64,000 nucleotides of DNA from Micromussa lordhowensis (lineage: Eukaryota > Cnidaria > Anthozoa > Scleractinia > Lobophylliidae). The DNA lies in NCBI GenBank assembly GCA_964020085.1, contig OZ026606.1, positions 23,781,073-23,845,072 of the forward strand. Reading direction: 5' to 3'. The notes beneath the pieces are model-generated. The model was not told the origin of the DNA and made no database searches. It saw nothing but the letters and a program-made list of their open reading frames with translations. The position numbers and the translations under genes are program-made. Positions 58,219 through 64,000 of this stretch are shown one piece after another (position 1 is the first letter of the stretch; each line of letters starts with the position of its first letter).

Positions 58219-58659
58219 ATGTGCAAAACGGAACCATTTCTTGAAGAACACTCGCCGGAGTGTACATGCTTTTTGCTTGATGACAAACCGCTTACGATGA
58301 AGGAATTGAATGTGGCTAAGATTTACGATTTCGATTTCAAATACGGCCAAACATCTGCTTGGGATTTCAACGAAGATCTTGCAGCCATCGACATTAGCAT
58401 GATGTACAGCCCTAAGGCAAACCGCAATCGAAAGATAAAGCGAAGAAAGTACCCCAAGTTTAGATTTGCTCCTAGTCTGGGGGACATCAAGGAGAACGAA
58501 CTGTTTGACGCACAGCTGCAAAATGTAAACAAACTCAAGAAAGATTTGGCCGCCATCCACGAAGAGCGAGCTCTGAATTGTGGGATACCTGTAGTGAAGG
58601 ATGAAGGTCGGCATCACCGCCACAAACGACACTCAAGGAGATTCAATGGAAGAGCATGA
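58219..58659 (+). CDS. Tandem-array paralog 5 (146 aa)
   Basis: Intact ORF starting M-C-K-T-E with E-C-T-C near aa 15-17. D-D-K-P-L-T-M-K-E-L-N-V-A-K, D-F-D-F-K-Y-G-Q, D-L-A-A-I-D-I-S-M-M-Y-S-P-K, basic R-N-R-K-I-K-R-R-K-Y-P-K-F, A-P-S-L-G-D-I-K-E-N-E-L-F, A-A-I-H-E-E-R-A-L-N-C-G. The C-terminal quarter is nearly identical in DNA to copy 4. AATAAA at 59177. Unknown family. Confidence 0.78.
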   Translation: MCKTEPFLEEHSPECTCFLLDDKPLTMKELNVAKIYDFDFKYGQTSAWDFNEDLAAIDISMMYSPKANRNRKIKRRKYPKFRFAPSLGDIKENELFDAQLQNVNKLKKDLAAIHEERALNCGIPVVKDEGRHHRHKRHSRRFNGRA

Positions 58660-59176
58660 TTAAGAAGATGACCATGTTTGCCTGCTCGCAGCCTCTGTAC
58701 GTCCTGAATAGGGAGAGAGACGATATAGAACATTGCTATTTGCTGACTGCAATGAGCATAGCAAGTCATTGATGAAATAACTTCAATTTGATTAGCTTCT
58801 GCAACTCTCTCGAGGGAAATAGAAAGAGAAATACGCGAGACAAAATGAAATTTGAATTTTGCAAACTGTACATGAAGCTCAGCAGAACCCAACACGAGAT
58901 AAAAGCATCTGAATATTGTCTATTACCAAAAAGAGGAAAATTGGCTTAACGCCATACAATCTGAACAGCTAGTACTAGACCAGATAATGCTTGTATAAAG
59001 TAGCCCCAGTGTTTTTGTGCATATCGAGACTTGATTCTATTGTATAAAGAAACATTATATGCGGTTAATAAGAACTTATTACCCATCCCCCCTTCCATAT
59101 GGTACCTTTAATTAGCGCGTCTACTTTAATTAGTAGTGCTATGCAGCTAGATTGTAGCTGTTGTAGCTTGTTTGCT

Positions 59177-59182
59177 AATAAA
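59177..59182 (+). terminator. Candidate polyadenylation signal, paralog 5
   Basis: AATAAA about 520 nt past the stop. Confidence 0.35.
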
Positions 59183-61654
59183 GGAAGCGAGCAATGTTTT
59201 TTTCCGAGTGTTTTTGTTCTATCCAAAACCACAGAACTTTAACGTAATAACGAGTAACTTGTGTGTGTGTTATGAATTTCTGTACGTTTCCTAAAGTAAT
59301 TCCGACCTTGGAATGATGTGCACGGCTCCCACAAAATGATCCCGATTTAGCCCCAAAACGATCCCCCTATCGAACCTGAGATGGTCCTTACAATCGAATC
59401 GGAATTGACCCCCAATTAATTTTAGGACAAAGAACCATGAGATGACTTAAATAAATAAACGTACGTGTCTCGCGCTTTGTACAATCTTTCTGTTGTTGAC
59501 AAATACAAGAAGATTGACTGACTTTGTGAACCACATAAGAATGAAAGAAATAGAACCAGAAGATTCGAATAAAGAGATTAAAAGAAAATAGAGTGAGCAC
59601 GCATTCTTTCTTTGCTTTAAAAATTTACAATGAATAGGCTATTCATTTTTTATTCCTTTAGCTCAGGGAATCCAGTTTGTTATCTTCTTGGTAAACAACT
59701 GACATGTCATCGTGCTCTTTAGCTGTTCTCGTGTTCTTAGACCAAGAGCATGTGCTGTAGTTTATGCATGACCCGGGCACTTTCATGTTGTATCCAACTA
59801 GCAGTAAAAAGGTTGAGATAAATCATTTCATACTAATATTCCTTTCTGACTGCGAATAGCTAATGGCACATCATTTCAACAAGATTTGGCAGCTTTTCAT
59901 ATATATGATTATAAAAAAATAGATTGTTTGCTTTAAACCTTGAGCAATATAAGAACTGCAGGCTTACCGATCCCAAGCATAGATGATAATTTCATTCTGA
60001 AAATAGAATTATCCGATCAATCATGTTAATGCGCACGCTATTTATTAGCAAAATAACTGAAATTTGGCACAACCTCGGGATAAATATCTAAAGACGTGAC
60101 TTACAAACACGAGCAATCTAAAGAAGTCAACATGAACATTACAACAAGGAAGTTAAACAAATTTCATTGAAAACAGGAAAGTTTAAACTTTGAAAAACAT
60201 ATCTGTCAGAATGCGGTTGCAGGGAGACCAATAAGATCCCTGAACAATAATCTGACATACCAAACTGTTCGCAGATAACTTTTAGGGTGAGTTGCTTCAA
60301 CACTCTTTAAGCTACAAAGCTAAAAAACGAGGGTTTTTGAAACTAGTCGTTTTAATTCACCATTTGGATGGTCTGAGATTTTATGAAAATGACTGCTTTT
60401 TACAGCCTGTAATTGGCACCGTTTCATTGAATATTGCATTTCGAGTGGAAACAAACTCGAGTGGCGCTACGACTGTCTAACATCCGCAATGACATATTTA
60501 CTGGTGTAACCGCAGATTGCTACTTAGTCACGTAGGCGTACAGGCACTTTCGGACTAAGGGGTGGAGGGTTGGGTGGGCAGTGACCTTCCCACCCCAAAA
60601 AATTACCCAATGCCCGAAAGGGTGAGAGTTAAAATCGAGATGCAAACGCACTCAGATTGCACAAGAAACAAAACAAGTTCACAATTCTCACGTCTAATGA
60701 AACTGCTAGAATCCACAAATAGTTTTTTTAAACCTCGCATATTCTATGACCTCGATCGACAGCCTACTCGATCTGGTAGGAACAGAAACTTACTGGGTCC
60801 TTACTGAAAAGTACGAAAACGTCGAGAAAAATAACTTAAAAAATTTAACTCCTTGGAGTAAACTGGCATTCAAAACGGCTCCGTGTTCAGAGCCACTACA
60901 AAAGCAAACGTCTTTGATCATTTTGCCAGTGTCTCCTTGATGGGAAACTGGGAATGGAAATGGAAATCATATCGTGGATTTCCACGAGAACTATTTAAGC
61001 AAAAGTTCCCAACGGATCCGCTCCACAGCCTGTTCTTACGTTGGCTGGCAAATTTGAAATTTGAATTGAAATTTTGGTGGCAGTTCGCTCACGAAATAAC
61101 ACCTTGCTGGGAATTAATAAGGTTAATAATTTCCGAATCCTTGGTGGCATTTTGTAGCTCAGTTTTTGCGATGGCTGGCAGTGCAATTTGATGACCCTGG
61201 CTCGCACAATGCGCACCGGTAGTCTGTTTCGGTCGTCAAGCAATGCTGCTCTCAAAAGAACGTTCACTTTAAAGAAAAACATACATTAGCCCCTAATGCC
61301 TTGAGCCGTCACTTGTTGCTAAAAACAACATTCCAGATGAGGTAACCACCCATGGTATGCAGTGAGTAAGCATTCACAGGTTTCGACCGTTTAACAGTTG
61401 TTTCGCGAGCTGCGCGGCACTTTTCATCGTTTGTCTGCTATGAGTTACTTGGTGTTTGAGTTATTCTGGTAAGGATTTCTTATTTGAAGCGCATTTCCTC
61501 TTTGTTGATTTTTAACCCTAAGACGGTTTGCAGTTACTCAGTATTGTTGCTTTTCGCTGTCATAGATTTGGGTTTCGTATTTACTCGTCCTCGCGTGCGG
61601 TGCTGTTTGGAAACTTGTGTCAGGGTAAGTCTTCAACGTGGCAGCTTAAACACC

Positions 61655-61683
61655 CTGAAGAAGACAGTAATGACGAAACGTCG
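61655..61683 (+). ncRNA. Degenerate hammerhead-like motif upstream of the retroelement ORF
   Basis: CTGAAGA, about 13 nt, then GAAACGTC; the same core as at 13945 but stem II does not pair, so it is probably inactive. Same strand as, and about 0.8 kb before, the reverse transcriptase ORF, where Penelope-like elements are known to keep hammerhead motifs. Confidence 0.3.
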
Positions 61684-62446
61684 GTTGTTTTATACCGCCA
61701 TTAAGCGTCCTTCAAAAACATTTTAACCTCTACTTGTAAGAATCGGTAATAATGCAAATTTACCAGCAGCCTAAATTCAAGCTAGTGCTATTTTGCTTTT
61801 ACTTTGATATCTATCTATTCATTTGTTTGCCTTTTCGAAACTATAATAATCGCACTTTTTACTTTATAAGTCCACTATTTAGGTGGTGAATGATTCAATT
61901 TTCGTTAAATTTCGGCAGCTTTGATAAACGCAAACTCAAAAGCTTGCCGTTGCAATGACGAGAGATGTACATGGCATACATGGAAATACGAATTTGACCA
62001 ATTCATTCACTTCCAGGAATTTCTGGTCATCAACGCGCCTTTGTGTTTGCCTGTTTCCTGTTATCCCACATTGTTTAGTCTTGCGCTCGCGTCCTCGTCG
62101 AATATTACACCATATGATTAAACAAACAGCGCTACTCGCTTGGTTTTAGGTAGATTGTATTGACTGTGATCCAGGCAAATAATATTTTATTTTAAGAGTT
62201 TTTTGCTTTCGATTTCAGAAAAACTCATTTTTCACAAATAAATTGTGAGGAAACAGAAGAACCCAAACAACGAGAAAAACCAAAAACGCCGACACGGTTT
62301 TTGAGCCACGTTATATGGGAACATTCACGCCAAATTTGAGCTAAAACGGTTGAAAACTCCATGCACGCGAACTTAAGGACGTTCGCGCTAATTGTTCCTG
62401 CGCATCCTTACTGCGCACGCAAATTCACATGCCACGTCATCCATGA

Positions 62447-64000
62447 GCGCGCACGCTAAGTCATAAAGGAATAGATAAGGTAAATTTAACAAACATTTTT
62501 CATAACAAACTCGTTAAATCGAAAGTACCCATTTATTTTCAAGAGCAAGATCCCCCACTAATAAGCTATCGATACACCAGAAATATTTCTAGAAATGTGT
62601 TTAATTACAATCAAACACTACAGAACATTGATGTAAATGATTTTGATACTACAACTTCATCATGCGAATGTGAATCGTCCGCCTTTCGCTACGCACATCA
62701 TGGCCATGTTATAACCGGTGACCTGCGTATTGTTAAGAACAGAAGACTAAGACGTCTACTCGAGAAGGGACCGAAATACAGAGAGCAGAATACAATCGAT
62801 TGGAACCTTAACAAGAAAATCTTAACAACGGCTGTAGACGACTACACCAAGAAATGGAGTCAACGAGAAGGAGCCCACGTGTCAGCTTTAGAGGAATGGT
62901 CCGAGACTGTAAAACTCATCATCAATAAAAGAATCAACACCTTACAGCGTCACAAAATTTCTGTGAGTCCTAAAATCTTAGAAGACAGTCACGTCAAGGC
63001 ATATTTGAAAGAGCTACACGAAAAGTACGTTCTAGTCCCTGCTGATAAAGCTGGAAACAACATCATTTTTGTTTGCAAGTATTATTACGTGCAAACTCTC
63101 ATGAAAGAACTTGGCATTAATTCTACTACTACCATCAACTCTACATATGAAGCTCAAGACATCACCGCTGATGAAGTTATACGGAACCACGCAACAACTT
63201 TAGACGACTTATTCACCATCACATTACATCAGAAGGAGAGAAATTTGCCTCAAATGTATTGGATACCTAAGCTTCACAAAACACCATACAAAGCACGCTT
63301 TATTGCAGGATCAAGTTCTTGTTCCACTACTAAACTATCAAAATTACTTACAAATTGCCTCAAACTAGTTAAAAATCATTGTCATGCTTATTGTAAAACT
63401 ATTCTACAAAGAACAGGTGTTAACAGCATGTGGATCATCAACAACTCACTGGATGTACTTCGTACTTTGCAAGACAAACGACTTTCGCTAAACCAGTTGA
63501 GCACTTGGGACTTTTCAACTCTGTATACAAGCCTACCACACGCCAAACTTAAACTTCAACTGCATGATCTACTGGAAAGAGTTTTTAGTACCAGAGGAAA
63601 GAGCTTCATTGCAACCAACAACTACCACACTTTCTGGACAAATGATAGGAAGTCGTCGAAATACAGTTACTTCTCTTGTAGAGAACTGTGCCGTGCTATT
63701 GACTTTCTTATCAACAACATCTACGTCCGTTTCGGAAACACAGTTTTTCGGCAAGTTATTGGTATACCAATGGGAACTAACAGTGCGCCTTTATTGGCTG
63801 ATCTCTTTCTCCACACTTTCGAGTACGACCTCATGCTCAAGACTATGAAACAAGACATGTCAAAGGCCGTCACCTTCAGCAACACCTTTCGATATATCGA
63901 CGATTTATTCAGCGTCAACAATGCGAATTTTGGCAATTGTGTCCAGGAAATTTACCCATCAGAGCTGGAACTGAAAAATACTACCGTGGCTGAAAATGAG
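62447..64000 (+). CDS. Penelope-like retroelement reverse transcriptase, partial (518 codons to window end)
   Basis: Open frame from just after a TGA at 62444 to the window edge, no stops. Reverse transcriptase motifs: [12 protein letters not shown] (motif A, about aa 354-365), [15 protein letters not shown] (motif B, about 439), FRYIDDLF (motif C with the catalytic YIDD, about 483). The upstream [26 protein letters not shown] and LVPADKAGN pieces fit the N-terminal part of Penelope-type RTs. The endonuclease (GIY-YIG) expected downstream is outside. No credible ATG at the start: the 5' part is probably truncated or frameshifted, so the start is the edge of the open frame, not a true initiation site. 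Confidence 0.82.

Larger units (their letters stand above)
58660..62446. other. DNA between paralog 5 and the retroelement
   Basis: Carries the array-type block near 59990-60110 and the degenerate hammerhead-like motif at 61655. No sixth paralog is visible. From about 61.3 kb this may be the 5' terminal region of the Penelope-like element, but its boundary is not visible. Confidence 0.5.

Noticed and set aside
58195..58632. Long minus-strand ORF opposite paralog 5 (similar ones opposite copies 2-4)
   Set aside because: Antisense shadow of the conserved coding strand.
63564..63848. Out-of-frame plus-strand ORF at the window end
   Set aside because: Lies in another frame of the reverse transcriptase coding sequence.

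Overview
The window looks like nuclear DNA of a cnidarian, most likely an anthozoan such as a stony coral. The evidence is AT-rich, intron-rich DNA, a mosaic extracellular protein (laminin-G-like, chitin-binding, PLAT, EGF and Kunitz modules), many tRNA-derived SINEs, many MITEs and a Penelope-like reverse transcriptase. No species can be named from the sequence alone, and nothing looks bacterial.

Left third (1-21.4 kb): one plus-strand gene whose 5' part lies outside the window. I reconstructed 21 exons by splice signals and reading phase. They join into one open frame of about 1445 codons ending at 21436. Domain order: unknown module, unknown module, LamG-like, unknown module, LamG-like, unknown module, CBM14/peritrophin, unknown module, PLAT, four EGF, divergent Kunitz, canonical-spacing Kunitz, basic tail. 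The unknown module (~95 aa) occurs five times, each on its own phase 1-1 exon. No membrane segment is visible in the part present, and N-glycosylation sequons are frequent, so a secreted or extracellular-matrix protein is likely. Introns carry SINEs, a TTAA-flanked MITE family, foldback hairpins and a hammerhead-like motif.

Middle and right (21.4-61 kb): a gene-poor stretch containing a tandem array of five short paralogous plus-strand ORFs (139-146 codons; starts at 29663, 37107, 45686, 52341, 58219), spaced 5.9-8.7 kb apart. The predicted proteins have a conserved acidic/aromatic centre, a lysine/arginine cluster and a basic histidine-rich C-terminus. I recognise no family. Each copy has a related non-coding block 62-68 nt upstream of the ATG behind a cag acceptor-like site. 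Intergenic DNA between copies is also partly homologous, so the array grew by segmental duplication. A 1.6 kb foldback element with ~0.6 kb arms lies upstream of the first copy. Several MITEs and local direct duplications lie between copies.

Right end (62.4-64 kb): a Penelope-like retroelement reverse transcriptase ORF, open to the window edge, with a degenerate hammerhead-like motif about 0.8 kb upstream on the same strand.

The most interesting undescribed items are the five-member tandem family and the mosaic protein with its repeated unknown module. All gene calls come from reading the sequence; no similarity search was possible.
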